Shown here: positions 46,207 through 59,100 of the stretch, piece after piece
How positions within the stretch are numbered: the first letter of the stretch is position 1
Layout of the letters: each line of letters begins with the position of its first letter
Source: Agrypnia vestita
Lineage: Eukaryota > Arthropoda > Insecta > Trichoptera > Phryganeidae
Reading direction: 5' to 3'
Length of the DNA stretch: 64,000 nt
Assembly (NCBI GenBank): GCA_016648135.1
Contig: JADDOH010000163.1
Coordinates: 186,001 to 250,000 of the forward strand
Position numbers and translations under genes: made by a program
The notes under the pieces: model-generated
Told to the model about the DNA's origin: nothing
Database searches by the model: none
The model's input: the letters and a program-made list of their open reading frames with translations, nothing else

Positions 46207-47035
46207 TTTTTGTTTTGGTTAGTTTTTTTTGTGTTAGTAATGTTCAAAAAGCGTTACTTTTAGTTATTATTTTTTTTCACCTTTTAAACAGTCAAAAATG
46301 AAATACATGGGAATTAATGTCAGCACGCATTTGTCTTGCGCGCAATTGTCGGGACACCATCTTATTCTACGGGACATATCTAGTTAAAAAGTTCAGTGGT
46401 AAAATTTTATGTAAAATGTATGTTCTTTACTTATAGAAAAACTATAATAATACAATTTGAGAAATCGATAAATTTTTTCCTGAAAAATAATATTTTCGAA
46501 CTTTATTTACAGGTGTAGTTAAATTATAAAAATGTTTTTTATAGAGGATCTCAATTATGAGTGATCGTATCGTGCAAACAAAATATATCATCTTTTACTT
46601 AATAATTTAAAAATAAAAACCACTTTTGATTCAATAGAAAGGCAACAATTTTGAAGACAGCGCTTCATTCCCTGGAGAAATTGTCTGCCTCGATCAGTAT
46701 CTTTGGAATTTTTGAAACGGTAAGGAATGCAATTTGTAGTGTAACCTATATCCCTTGTGAAGCGTTCAATAAAAAATGCATGGTACCTACAGACCACCAA
46801 AATATGTAGGTAGACATGAACTATAGTAAATTTCTTAGTACGCGATCTAGTCTACGGCTGGTTCCAATAAGTTTTTTTTTTTAATATTTCTACGAGCTTG
46901 TAAAGTTTGAAGCAATTATTAAATGGTCAAACTAAATATTTAACTCTTAAAAAGGTTACATAATTCTACTGTTATCCAAAGCCTTCGCCTAAAGAAGGGG
47001 TTTTGTTGATTTGCTGCACAATATTTTGTGATGAT
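46207..47035. other. No recognised feature
   Basis: AT-rich with isolated open frames, none with a recognisable motif. Confidence 0.45.
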
Positions 47036-47600
47036 ACTATAGCGTGAATGTGTCTTCCGTCGCTATCTTCCACGCCAGTGGTCCTGGCATGGTTTGCAAT
47101 GGTATTGATAATAAGACTGACGGCAGATCGGATGTCTTTAGTCTGTACTCACCCTGTTCCGGCTCCCACTGGTACCACTCCGCGGACACTCTGCCAGGTA
47201 AAACGTTTGTCAAATAAAAGAGTGTATACAATTGATTGCGTATTCAGAATTTGGATATAACATAAGTAACTAAAGATTATTATATTGCATTATGGACGTT
47301 GCGGAACTAGATTATATATCGCACGCGCGGTAGGTAGGTTTTGTATGCAAAAGCGCACTCCCGAGAATTGAATTGCGAGAGGTTTGGGTCCCGGTGCTAG
47401 CTGGTTGGCGGTGGCAGAGCGAATTATCGCTGCTCCTGGCGACTCCTTGTCTTCCTCTTCGGCAGGTAGTCATGCGCCTTCTGGAAGGTTCTTCGGCCCG
47501 GCAGCCGCTACTCGTCGAGCCGCTCCTACTGGCCCTGAGACGGCGCTAATGTCTAGTTTTGGTCCGCCAGGTCCGCCACAATACCTTAAGAATACATTAC
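47036..47600 (-). other. GC-rich island, possible LTR-type sequence
   Basis: Two GC-rich blocks (47040-47215 and 47380-47590) stand out from AT-rich surroundings. On the minus strand the right edge reads TGTGGCGGACCTGGCGGACC, there is a TATATAATC word, a TTTTATTTG word and TGGTACCAGTGGGAGCCGG, an order like LTR plus primer-binding site. No target duplication was found and the open frames resemble nothing I know. Confidence 0.3.
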
Positions 47601-48799
47601 GAAAATATATAAACAAGAAACAAATAAAAATTTATTTCAGTATGTGTGGAGGTTTTTGCAGTCCCACACATTCCATATAAGAATACATACATTAAATTAT
47701 CATACATGCGATTTACAGATATACAAGATGATTAAATATATAAATAGGAATTATCACATGCAGGTAAATAAAAGATAAGATATAACAAGTAATAAGGTAT
47801 ATAGCGCGAATTATTAGAATAAATAGGGTATACAAAGTAAGAAAGACATGGTGCGAAGCGAAAGAGTAAGTATTACGCCAATAATTATTAACAAAAAAAA
47901 ATGTAAGCATGAGTAAATATAATATAGGATTAACACGAAAAAAATATTTATATCATTTTTGCATAAACGGTTAGGTTTATTAAATTTTAAACCTGTTGAT
48001 TACATAAGAATCTAAAGAAAACTGTGTATTTCCTTTTGCCATACTATTGCGTTAGCCTTATAAAAGATCTATATCAAAAAATAAATAAGTTAATTAGTTA
48101 ATTTGAACGTAGCGCCGAAATTGATCTAGATTCGTAAAAAATTGAAATGCATGTGGCGATTATCAACTGTCTGATTCTGATGTCGGGTTTTGATTTATTT
48201 TTCATTTTTTTTTATTTCAAACAAAAGATTCCTCAAGCGTTTTAAAATACGAGTACTACTCAACAATCGCTAGGATGCCGTAGCAAGAACATAAAAATTG
48301 TTGAGATTGAAGTATGGTTATTTAATGGAATCACTGAGGGTGAGGTCTGGTGTGCCGTGTCAGATGATTGAGGTGGATGCTTCATCAATTCAAATTGAAA
48401 TAATGAATCAGCGCATTTTCCTGGTGAGAAATGACGTATTTCGTCCTCCGGGTCTATTCTTTATCATTTCTTCCCCCAATAATGCTAACGATGACCATAA
48501 ATATTTTTGCCCTTATCCAGGTATGTAGGAATTGTATTACATTCTAATAAAACTAACCTGGTCATCTTTAGAAGTAGTGGTCCACTTTTGAGCCTCTGTC
48601 CATCCATCCAGTCACAAAGTCACAGTCACAGTCACAGTGGCAAGAAACTTTCTGAATTAGCGTCTAAATACCTAAACTCTTCCGGTAGCCTCCACGTGAT
48701 CACGTTTTTACATTGGCGTCAGAACCCTTGGCACCGAGCACACTATGCAGCCTTGCACTATGCGCATCGTCTTCAACGTGGCAGAATGTAAACGCCGCA
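47601..48799. other. No recognised gene; CAGTCA microsatellite at 48610-48637
   Basis: Mostly AT-rich. CACAGTCACAGTCACAGTCA is a short tandem array. Frames at 48298-48791 show no known motif. Confidence 0.45.
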
Positions 48800-48803
48800 T
48801 TAA

Positions 48804-50534
48804 CCCTTAACCACTTACTATTTATTTACATTAACACTGACAAACGTCTAACAGACGTACGCTTTTTTAAATAGCGTTTAGTCAGTAACTACTTATAATA
48901 ACATGGTTGTTTTACTGTGTATCGTTATTTCGACATATATGGTATATATTAGTACTTAAAATATTTATTTTTATTCAAAATTAAAAAACTTTAAAAAATC
49001 AACTGAAACAAAAAAGCCCTCTTTCTAATGGCTCAAAAACATAAATTATCAGTCTAAAATGATCACGGAACTAATAGTAACTAAAAGCACAGTATACTAA
49101 GAACAGTAATACGTCTTCATACAATCTGCCCGCTACGCATTAGAATGTGTGCGTGCTCGGCGCCGTGTACGCACGCACTGTGACGCACACATTGACATAA
49201 AATATGGGGGCATAAGGCGGCAGCAGTAAGGGCCGTGCCTTCGGTGCCATTCGCGCTCGTAGCCGCCGCTTTCGAAAAAAAATACGCTTTCTGAAAAAAA
49301 TGTATTTTTTTAGGTTTGTGGTGCTTTACTAAAAAGGTGTATTGATTATCACAAAGACTGTGAGTTTTTAAAAGTCTACGTTGATGTTAATTAGCGTTCT
49401 TGCAATTTAAGGGCAGAAACTAGGTATACTAATTACAGAAATTTTCGGGTTTCGTGTCTACCTTATGCGTCGGAATCTCAGACACTACGAGTAAAGTGAC
49501 AACCTTAGCGTCAACGCATTAGTAGGCTAATAACTCACCAACAGGCCGGAGTAAACTACTGTTCTAGGTATACTGTGCTTTAAATTTTAATTTTAATTTT
49601 AAATTTTAAATTTTTAAATTTTTAAATTTTAATATTAAATTTAAATTAAAGAATATTATGTATAGTCTACATAATATTCTTTAATTTAAATACAAATAAG
49701 TGACACTTTTCACAACTTGATATTTTTTAACGGCGTGTATTTTATTATTTTAATGGTGGTTTTGAACACTGCAAACACACGGATTTCATGCATACGTGAA
49801 ATTTGTACGAGGTTTTTGTATGATTTTGTTTGTAAGGTAAGTGACAGTTTTTACGGACGTTAAGGCGATCATTTTCTGGTTCGTCCTCTGTTCGAGGTGT
49901 TGCAGCTGCACCGAGAACGCGAGTAATGAGACCTTTGAGTTCACGAAAGAAAGTTGTGGATTAAGTATACGTCTTTCGAACGATGTTTTCGAACTAATCT
50001 TTCCGCAACATTTTTCATGAAAATCGTGGTTTCTAGTTTTACAGAATGAAGGCATTTACTGCTGCAACGTCTACTATTCTACAAAATATAACCATTGGCC
50101 AGTGGTTATTAGTCTAGTGCGCCTGGCGCAAGAATATTAAGCGCATTTTTCATCCAACGAAACAGTAAGGCTATCGGAAACAAAGCTCTAAAAAAATTGA
50201 CTAGTTACATTGATTCGAAGCTGTTTACTTGAAGTCGGGTATGCAGCATCCAAAGAGCGTTTATTAGAAGCCATTTTAACTCTAAAACAAAAATAAAATC
50301 AAAAAATAAAAACTTACACTTCGTCCACAAACGCTTCGTCCCTCAGACGTTACGAAGCGTATATTTATTTACCTATTCAAGGCAAACCGCACATCCGCTT
50401 ACCGCCGCTGCGCGCACGTCACTGTATCTTAGAAAGGTAAAGAAAAGGACAAGTGAATGCGCGTAAGATATAAAAAGATATTACTGTTTTAATTGCGCGC
50501 CTACGTCTCTCAGACGTATGTCAATGGTTGAGGG
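48804..50534. mobile_element. Second TTAA-flanked, piggyBac-like element, non-autonomous (1.73 kb)
   Basis: TTAA (48800) then CCCTTAACCACTTACTATTT; right end CAATGGTTGAGGG then TTAA (50535). Just inside both ends are palindromes built on ACGTCT: AAACGTCTAACAGACGTACG and CTACGTCTCTCAGACGTATG. The interior has a GC-rich block at 49130-49260 and an inverted repeat at 49645-49690, but no transposase blocks. Confidence 0.75.
49645..49692. repeat. 22-bp inverted repeat
   Basis: TTAAAGAATATTATGTA, spacer TAGTC, TACATAATATTCTTTAA. Confidence 0.9.
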
Positions 50535-50689
50535 TTAAAATACGGCTCTCCACTTTTTAACCACTGCACGTCATAGAGTAAGCTCTGGAAATGTTTTATT
50601 TGAAGATGTATTTCTATTTAATGCTTTTGATAAATAAATAATTAATAACATATTTCTGAATGAAGTATTATAAGTATAATTAAAAAGAA

Positions 50690-50775
50690 AACACTTTTAT
50701 AAACCACGATATTATTGAATTATCAACATGTTTCGGAGGCAATGCTCCCTTCATCAGGATACAACGTATACTGTA
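50690..50775 (-). ncRNA. Second hammerhead-like core motif
   Basis: Minus strand: CCTGATGAAGGGAGC, ATT, GCCTCCGAAACATG. CTGATGA and GAAAC flank a G/C stem with a bulged A, just as in the motif at 4795. Penelope-like retroelements are known to carry hammerhead motifs; here only the core remains visible. Confidence 0.35.
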
Positions 50776-50871
50776 TACATATATATATCCTATATATATA
50801 ATATATAGATATATAGTTAATAAGATATATATATAGAATGCGGTTTTCCCCACACTCACGTTTTCAAAGTC

Positions 50872-51170
50872 GGTGCCCCTCATAACTTCAAAACTACTAC
50901 ACCGATCCTATTGAAATTTTGAACACTGTTTCTGTACATAATTTACGAGGTAACGCTGGAGTTTTTTTTCAAATATGTTGATAAATTTTATTTTTTAATA
51001 ACAAAATAGCCGATTTTTTTCGCAAAAAATCGCGTTTTTCCCTTTAAAGTGTTCCAAAAAAAAAAATTGAAATTTTGAAAAACCCTCCCAGTGTTACCTG
51101 GGAAAAACTATTATCTAACGAATTAACTTTGATTTTTTGATTTTAGATGATCCAAGTTATAAGGGGCACC
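50872..51170. mobile_element. Short element with 17-bp inverted ends
   Basis: GGTGCCCCTCATAACTT at the left; AAGTTATAAGGGGCACC at the right. The interior contains ACACCGATCCTATTGAAATT and an AAAAATCGCG palindrome. Class unknown. Confidence 0.65.
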
Positions 51171-51920
51171 GCAATTCTACTTTTTTCCGAGATACATCCG
51201 AATAATTGATGCCATTGCCGTATTTTTTAATAGTTCTTGTGAAAATTTTACACAATATTCTACAAATGTCATACTTTAATGTACCATTAGTTTTAATAAA
51301 GAGACTTTAACTGTGTCGTCATAAAAAAATCACAAAAACATGCCTTTTTTTGTATGAGTTAACCTTACAATATGTACGATTATTATTTTAATCTTGTAAC
51401 GTCAATAATATAACCATTTGAAATGTTAATTAAGAGTGAATAACAAGATAAAACAGTTAATTTTATTTATTTAACATAATATTCAAAATAATTTTTTAAT
51501 TCATAATTAGTTACAAAATAAAAAAGTTTCAGAAAATATCTGTAAGGACAAGTTGTTTGATCATTGATAGTGGTGATAGTTAAGCTAAAAACATACATTT
51601 TCCACCAATCAAATAACCTGTTTTCGTTAAAATCTATGCTTTTTGCTTCATTGTTTTCATTACCAATGACCCAAGTAAATGATAAATATAACATTCTTGC
51701 TGTAATCAATTACAATATTCAAGCATATTTTTGCTTTTACATACTTATTACCATTATTTAAAACCAATGACTGAATTAACTACAAATTATTTTTAAAAAA
51801 CGCAAACTTATTTTATTACGTGTTAGGAACGATATAAACAATATCAATAGTAATGATCAATTAATTGGTGTATATGTTTTATCTCTTCGTGACACCTGAT
51901 AACTAATCTTAATCCTCAGT
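51171..51920. other. No recognised feature
   Basis: AT-rich. Overlapping frames on both strands at 51467-51761 lack motifs. Confidence 0.45.
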
Positions 51921-51926
51921 CAACTA

Positions 51927-52774
51927 TCTATACCTATAAAACTCAATGCCTATCTGTCTGTCTGTCTGTTCTGTATACAAATGTACATCGTTTGTCCGAT
52001 TCGACTCAAATTTTACATACTTATGCTTTAGGATCCGGCGGGTAACATACATGACATTTCTCCCTCCCCTTGATTTATTTTTAATGCAAATCTGTACAGT
52101 TCGACCGATCGGACTCAAAATTTGGAAACATATTTTTTAGGATCCGGCGGGTAGCATAGGCGACATATCCCTCCTCCCTTTTACCCTTTCCCTCCTGATA
52201 TATTTTCAATGCAAAATTTCAATGCAAAATATATATATTTTTTTTTAATTTTTTTTTTCCCCTGTTCCCCCCCCCCCGATATATTTTCTGTACAAATCTA
52301 CACCGTTTGAACGATTTGACTCAAATTTTGATACGTGGTCTTAGGGACCCGTTAGGTAACATGGGTGACATTTCCCCCTCACTCTTTACCCCACCCTCCT
52401 CCGCTGATATATTTACCATGCAAATCTCTACCGTTTGACCGATCTCACCCAAATTTTGTATACTTATTCTTTAGGGCTAGTCGGGTAATATAGGCGACAT
52501 TTCCCATTCCCCCTCTAACCCATCCCCTACACCAGATATATTTTCTGTAAAAATCTACACCGCTTGAGCGATTGTACCCAAATTTTGCATACATATTTCC
52601 GACGGAAAAAATAAGCCACTTTTCTTCCCTAGACATCCTATCATCCCAGCCTTGATTAATTGGAAACATTGTTTTAATTAGTGGCTTTGCATAACAATGA
52701 TACCTTTGTTTTCCCCCACAAAATTATTTTAAACTTAATCCTTAACCCGTGCAACGCCGGGTACAAACAGTTAG
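51927..52774 (+). mobile_element. Helitron-like element with five internal repeats
   Basis: Starts TCTATACCTATAAAACTC preceded by A; ends with hairpin ACCCG-TGCAACGC-CGGGT, ten bases, then TTAG (CTRR expected) followed by T, so insertion between A and T. Inside, five units of about 105-130 bp repeat the order GTTTG(A/T)CCGAT, ACTCAAATTTTG, TTAGGATCCGGCGGGTA, GACATTTC, TCCCTCC. A C-run lies at 52268. No coding domain. Confidence 0.65.
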
Positions 52775-52988
52775 TCAGTAATAAACGGCTTAAAATGAAA
52801 TTGTTAATTCTGCTATCAGTAGTAAAAAAAATACAAATTTTCTAATTTTTTTTTAATTAAAATTTTTTCAGTTCATTGTTCGTCTTCCAACAATCAGGTA
52901 TGGGAATCGTAATTGTTTAGAAGTGTTTATGTTTAAAAAAGCATCGTTTACGATATTAAAACGAATAGTTTGATTAGGTCGTGTGGTT

Positions 52989-53034
52989 TCAGTCGTCTAG
53001 TATCTAGTCGTAATCTAGTAGTAATCTAGTCAAA
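52989..53034 (+). promoter_or_regulatory. Putative initiator and 5' UTR of the transporter
   Basis: TCAGT at 52989-52993 matches the arthropod initiator element and lies 46 nt before the ATG. The short leader contains four tandem-like CTAGT words. I see no TATA box at the expected distance. Inference only. Confidence 0.4.
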
Positions 53035-53192
53035 ATGAGGCCTCTCAGAGTGGACTTGGATGGGATACTAGAGGAGGCGGGTGGAGTTGGAAAATATCAA
53101 ATAAAATATTTCTTGTGGACCATCATCCCTGTGGTACTGGGCTCACTCCATGTTACCTCTTACTTGTTCACGGCGGATGACACGTTGTACAG
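53035..53192 (+). CDS. Transporter exon 1 (residues 1-53, N-terminus and TM1)
   Basis: Encodes a short cytoplasmic N-terminus (MRPLRVDLDGILEEAGGVGK) and the first hydrophobic helix, ending after TLY with two bases of an Arg codon. The donor GTGATA follows at 53193. This exon is short and easily missed because the unspliced frame stops at once in the intron. Confidence 0.88.
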
Positions 53193-56100
53193 GTGATATG
53201 GTTTTGTTGTGTTTTTTGAAAAAGAAATAACGACTTGAAAAGAAATGAAATTAAAATAAATTATGAAAGTCACACAGAGACGAAGCCAATTAATTATATG
53301 AGAAACGTGTATGGAAGTCTTTTATACGACGGTCCGGGGCTTACAAACTGTATGGGCTAGCTTAAATGATCACTCTACACAATGCAACGTTCACCAATTC
53401 CATGGTAAGAACATATTATCAATTTATTTTTAAAGTTGTATATATGTTCCAAATTGAAACCTTTCAAATATTTGAAGGTACCGAGTTAGAGACATCTCTA
53501 GTCCTTCCCATAAAATTGTATACATAGATTTCATAGCTGGTAATGATAAATCTATATTTTTTTAAATTATCATTGAAGCCAGCTCGTATCAGTTGTAAAC
53601 CATGGGCCATCATTTAAAAGATTTTCATACACATTTCTCGTATAAATGGCTTCTGTGAGACTTGTATAATTTATCTTAATTAAATAATAATCCCGCAGTG
53701 GATAAATCCAGTAATTGTGTTCTCAGGACATACATATAAAAATATCGTTAACGATTTTGAAGTTGGCAAACAAAGACCAATTTACTAATTTTTAAATCAA
53801 TCATATCCAATGATTACATTAAATAGTTATTTGATGAACATATATATTTTTGATTATTGAAAAAGTGATATACGGATCAAAGGGATGTTCATCGAGGCTT
53901 CCTACACGCGTAAATTATGTTCACTAATCACCAAAAAATTGAGTTGAAAGTTAAAAACCAAAATGCGAAGGATACTCGGTGTGAATGAATAAAATAAAAT
54001 AATTCCTTAAGTTACCTCTTCTAAAATCAAAGGAGCAGTAACTAGGTAATCGTGCGATATATGGTATCTTTTGACTGAGATAATAAATAATTTGATATTT
54101 GGAATACAAACATAGGTATCTAATATTATCTTGTTGGATTATTATATTATCTGTCCTATTCACGGTCTAGTCTGTTTTTGGATTCCATGCTTATCGGTTG
54201 TTTTCGTCTCGAAATTACATATATTAAATTGTTTGTCGCCGCTTATCGTAGATTTGGATGTAACCTTATTTTAGAAGTATATTGTATACCTACGACTATC
54301 AAGTAAAATAAAATGGACCTTTAATGAAATTGCCGAGATCCAAATTAAACAATTATTTAACACAACACAATGTTGATACCTTGTAACTGAATCAAGGAAA
54401 ATAACATTTTATTTTATTTATTTATTTTGGAACTCAACAGTACAATTATTGATATTTCCTACATATTTACATAATACCAATTACAGGGATCTACGACATA
54501 ACCAAAATATGAGGTTTTACTATTATGTAGAACAAAAATATATATCATTTTGATGAAAATAATAATGTATTAATATTTTGTTTATTTATCACAAGCTTGT
54601 AGTTAGTACACTGCAGCACCACAGAATCATATATTTAAAAAAAGCCTCAGTTTACATCTCGCTACTTCGTACGATTTCGCTATTTTATCGATGTTTTATA
54701 ATACTATGCGCACTACGCGTAACATATTTTTTTAAGCATTAATGTTACGACTAAAAAATAATCGTTCGAATTATTAACATTCTAACAGTTTTCATCAGAT
54801 GTTATGTTCCAGAATGCGATGGAAATGATAAGGTTTTTGATCCCTCCTGGCTTTCTAATGCCATACCGCGGGAAGCAAAATGCTCTCGGTATACCTCAAC
54901 ACCTACGACGGAACCAGAAACAACAATTGACTCTTCAACACCACCACCAACAACAACTGACTATCCAACACCATCGCCAACAACAACTGACTCTCCAACA
55001 CCACCACCAACAACAAGTGATTATCCAACACCACCACCAACAACAACTGACTATCCAACATCATCGCCAGCAACAACTGACTATACAACACTATCATCAA
55101 CAACAATAGATTACTATCCAACACTACCAATGAGAAACGATTCTCGAAGAAGAGACATTTCTGAGGAAGCATGTGCAGCGAATTTATTTGATACAGACAT
55201 TGAAATTGACTGCAGACAATATATGTATAAGGATGATAACACATTTATACAAGAGGTAATTTTTCATTTTTATCTTCAGTTGCAAAATATCGTTAGTTTA
55301 GTAATTTATTAATTTATTAAATAACATAGTTCGTATCATTTTACGTAAATAAATGTGACTCAATGAATAATTTTTATTTAACACATTCCCATACAAAAAT
55401 GCGAAAGTAGTACGTAAGTACTTGTCGGCGCTGAATTTCGGAAAAAACGGATTTACGGATACATCGCCTCAAAATATTGGGTTAAAAAGTAACACTGGAA
55501 AGTAATACATATTTAAATCTAGAAAATGTATTTTAATTACAATTTTAATGCATATTAAAAATAAAAATTTTTAATGCAGTTACCGATGATTACTACTTTA
55601 AAATGAATTCTAGATGTTATTTATCTATCCCCTCTAAAATCATGTTTTCTGTAAATTTGTATGCTATCTTTCCCGGGTTTTACCTCCAATTAAGTACATT
55701 TTGCATGAATCCTTGATGTTTGTAGGAAACATTATTTTGGAAGAGATAGATACATAAAATCTATAGTTAAGTAAATTTTAAATTAGTAATCCTCGGTGAT
55801 TGCATTCAAAACATTTTTTTAAATTTTTTAGATATTGCCTTTGCTTTTATAACCCACGCACATACATACACATATGTCATAATATATTATTAAATGATTC
55901 AATTATAACACTTTTCAACTTTTTCCACTATTCATTGTTTTTTTCCCGTTCCGGTTACAGTCGTTACAGATTATAATTAATGAAATCATTTAATGGGATT
56001 CCATCACGAATGAACAGCTTCAAAATAAGATATTATTAAATGTTTATTTGGAGGATATAGTGTGACGCATCTTTTTGTTAACAGATGAATATGCCTTGTC

Positions 56101-59100
56101 AAGATTGGAAACGCAGTCTCCTTGGCTCTGTACAAAGTATCGGTAGTATGATTGCCTTACCGATCTCTGGAATGTTTTCCGACAGGTTCGGTCGCAGGCA
56201 TTGCTTGATAGTCTCCTCAATTTTGGGAGGAATTTTCGGCATCGGAAAATCTTTAGCTACCAACTATATAATGTTTCTATCTTTGGAGTTCCTGGGGGCA
56301 TTGGGAGTGGCCGGAGTATATATTTCGGCTTACACTCTTGGTAAGGATAGCGATTTTAAGACAGTGCCTCCGTATATGATTAACTTCTTCATTAACCTCT
56401 TCAATCATCTACATCAACCTCTCCAAACTCTTCAATCAACACCTTCATCAACCTTGTAATTAAACCTTATTCTAATTGTAATAAAGAATATCTATAAGCA
56501 CTTCTTTTATCGCGGTTTACAATTATATAACGGTTTACCCTTACAGAGTAGACAATTGAATACTGACAGATTTTAAATAGTTTAAAAAAACTATGATATG
56601 CACAGATCTAACAAAAGCAAAGAACTATAAAACATGTGTAATGTTTTAAAAAATATTCTTAATGTAATGTAAATATATTTTTTTGCCTTCTTGAGTCTCG
56701 AGTGTTCGATAGTAAAAAAAATAGTAGGCAACCCCTGCATGACATATGTTCTTGCTCTTTGCTTTTCAAGCTTTCACTATTAATTGATTAGTATCCACCA
56801 TCTAACAGTTTGATATTAGCGACGCAATTATAATAACATATGTTTTAGCTTTTAAATATTACTTCTTCAAAAACAGCAAAATAATTTTGTGGTGACATAA
56901 TGAATATAATTAATAATATAAATAAACTTAGTTTTCACCACTTTTGTATTAAAAATTAAGTTTATTTTTATTAATTATATTTTAAATATTAACTTATTAA
57001 TATTTGTTGGTAATGTAATATCATATTTCTAATGACTTGTAAAATTATTTACCATGTTTTTCAGCCACAGACCTCCTGACACCTTCGAAAAGAGTATTAG
57101 GCGACGCTGTGATCAGCACGTACTTCTCAATAGGTCAAATATTATTAGGATTTGCTGCATGGGGTTTTCCGTACTGGAGAACGTATCTTCAAGTCTTACA
57201 CACTCCATGTATTATAATTCTTACTTTCTACTGGATCGCCGATGAAAGCATAAGATGGCTGTTATCTAAACGTCGATACCAAGACACAATTAATGGTTTG
57301 AAAAAAATAGCAGCCGTTAATGGAACATCACTTACGGACAAATCTCTTAGAAGCCTTCAGTATAATTTAAACATATCTGAAAAATTTGAATACAGCCATT
57401 CGTACAGGACAGAAGACTTAGAAGACAGACAGAGAAGGGCAGACAAGGCAGCTGTAAAAGACAGACAGAGACGGGCAGACAAGGCAGACATAGAAGTTAC
57501 ACAAAGAAAAGCAGACATAGAAGACAGACAGAGAAGGGCAGGTGAGGTAGATGAAGAAGTCAATGAAAAAAATGTTCCATGGCGTCGTGTTATAAGATAT
57601 ATAAAGCGTCAGTGTAATCACGACGATACTGAACATTTTGAAGAGGGCAATTCAGACAGTGTAGACGTTGAAAACATGCAGAGAATGGTACACGGGAAAG
57701 ACGGGGCAGATGAAAAAAACGACGAAAAAAACATTTTGAGATCTATAAATCGTCAGTGTAATTTAGACAATACTGAACATTTTGAAGACGGCAATTCAGA
57801 CAGTGTAGACGTTGAAAACATGCAGAGAATGGTACACGGGAAAGACGGGGCGGATGAAAAAAACGACGAAAAAAACATTTTGAGATCTATAAATCGTCAG
57901 TGTAATTTAGACAATACTGAACATTTTGAAGACGGCAATTCAGACAGACTGAGAAGGACTAATGAAGAAATCAATGGAAAAAATGTTCCAAACTGGCGTC
58001 TTGTTCTGAGATCTAGGGAAGTCGTGTTGATTGTTTTGAAGGCCTCCGTGTGGTGGATAACTTGCATGTTTTGCGTTCAAGGTCTCTCAATAATGTCTAC
58101 AGTTCTGCCAGGAACTTCGTATTTGAACTTTATTTACACAAGTTTTGTAGAAATCCCGTCTCAAATCATGAGTTACTACGGGCTCAAACACTATGGAAGC
58201 AAGAAAACACTATTTGTTTCATTTTTGGGCGCAGGACTTAGCCTTCTGTGCGTTGCCCATATTCCGAAAGGTAACTTTTTATTATTTGTTTTTTGACATA
58301 ATTATCACACAAATTTTTTATTTGTTTATTATTTTGTTGACATAATTTTCGATTTTTCGTACCTACTATCTGAGTAAAAATAAAAAAATATTTAAGAAAA
58401 TAGAATTCAAGAAAATTATATTTAAAGACAAGACATTAAAAAATGTAGATTCAGTACGATTCACAAAATTCAATGATATTTGAAATTATACTTTTTTGGC
58501 GCATTTAGTCTAAAAAATATATTGCAACGAAAGTAGCGCACTCACAGCGTACGCAGCATGTAGCGGAAATACGAGACCACGAAGTTAATTGTTAAAGTGA
58601 CATTTCAGAACGCAACGAAATACGCGCGCAGCCATGCACACCAGAAGAACGACGCCATATTAAATTCATGTCAGCTGTCAGATTATGTTTACATGTGAGT
58701 TCTCGAATGTTTCTATCGCATTTAAAGAAAGTTTTTGTTTTCCCCAATTATTTTAAATATTCGGGGTTATATTTCTGTACGTATGACATAGACCGTATAC
58801 ATCTTTACAACTCAATATTTTAAGCGTCATTAATATATAACTAGGTATAACCCCTCAAAAATGACGGTACTTTTACATGCCGGTTCCTAAAAAATAAGTA
58901 TTTACTTATTTATAGCCTACACCCATGAAATAGTAATAACGACTTTTATCAAAACATTTTTTTTTATATTTCCGCTGCCAGCAGTTCATGGTACTATTTT
59001 AAACTCTAGCGATTGTGCTGGGCGAAACATATAATGGTTCGTGTTTTTGCCTTACATGTAAGTCTTATATATAGGTACTTTATTTTTGACCGGTCATAGT

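Noticed and set aside
54804..55244. Open frames rich in QHHHQQQLT (plus) and LLLVVVLDS (minus)
   Set aside because: They are other frames of the 30-bp repeat in transporter exon 2; the frame fixed by the splice junctions is the Thr/Pro one.
57357..57636. Minus-strand frames rich in LSALLCLSSMS
   Set aside because: Antisense of the DRQRRADKA repeats in transporter exon 4.
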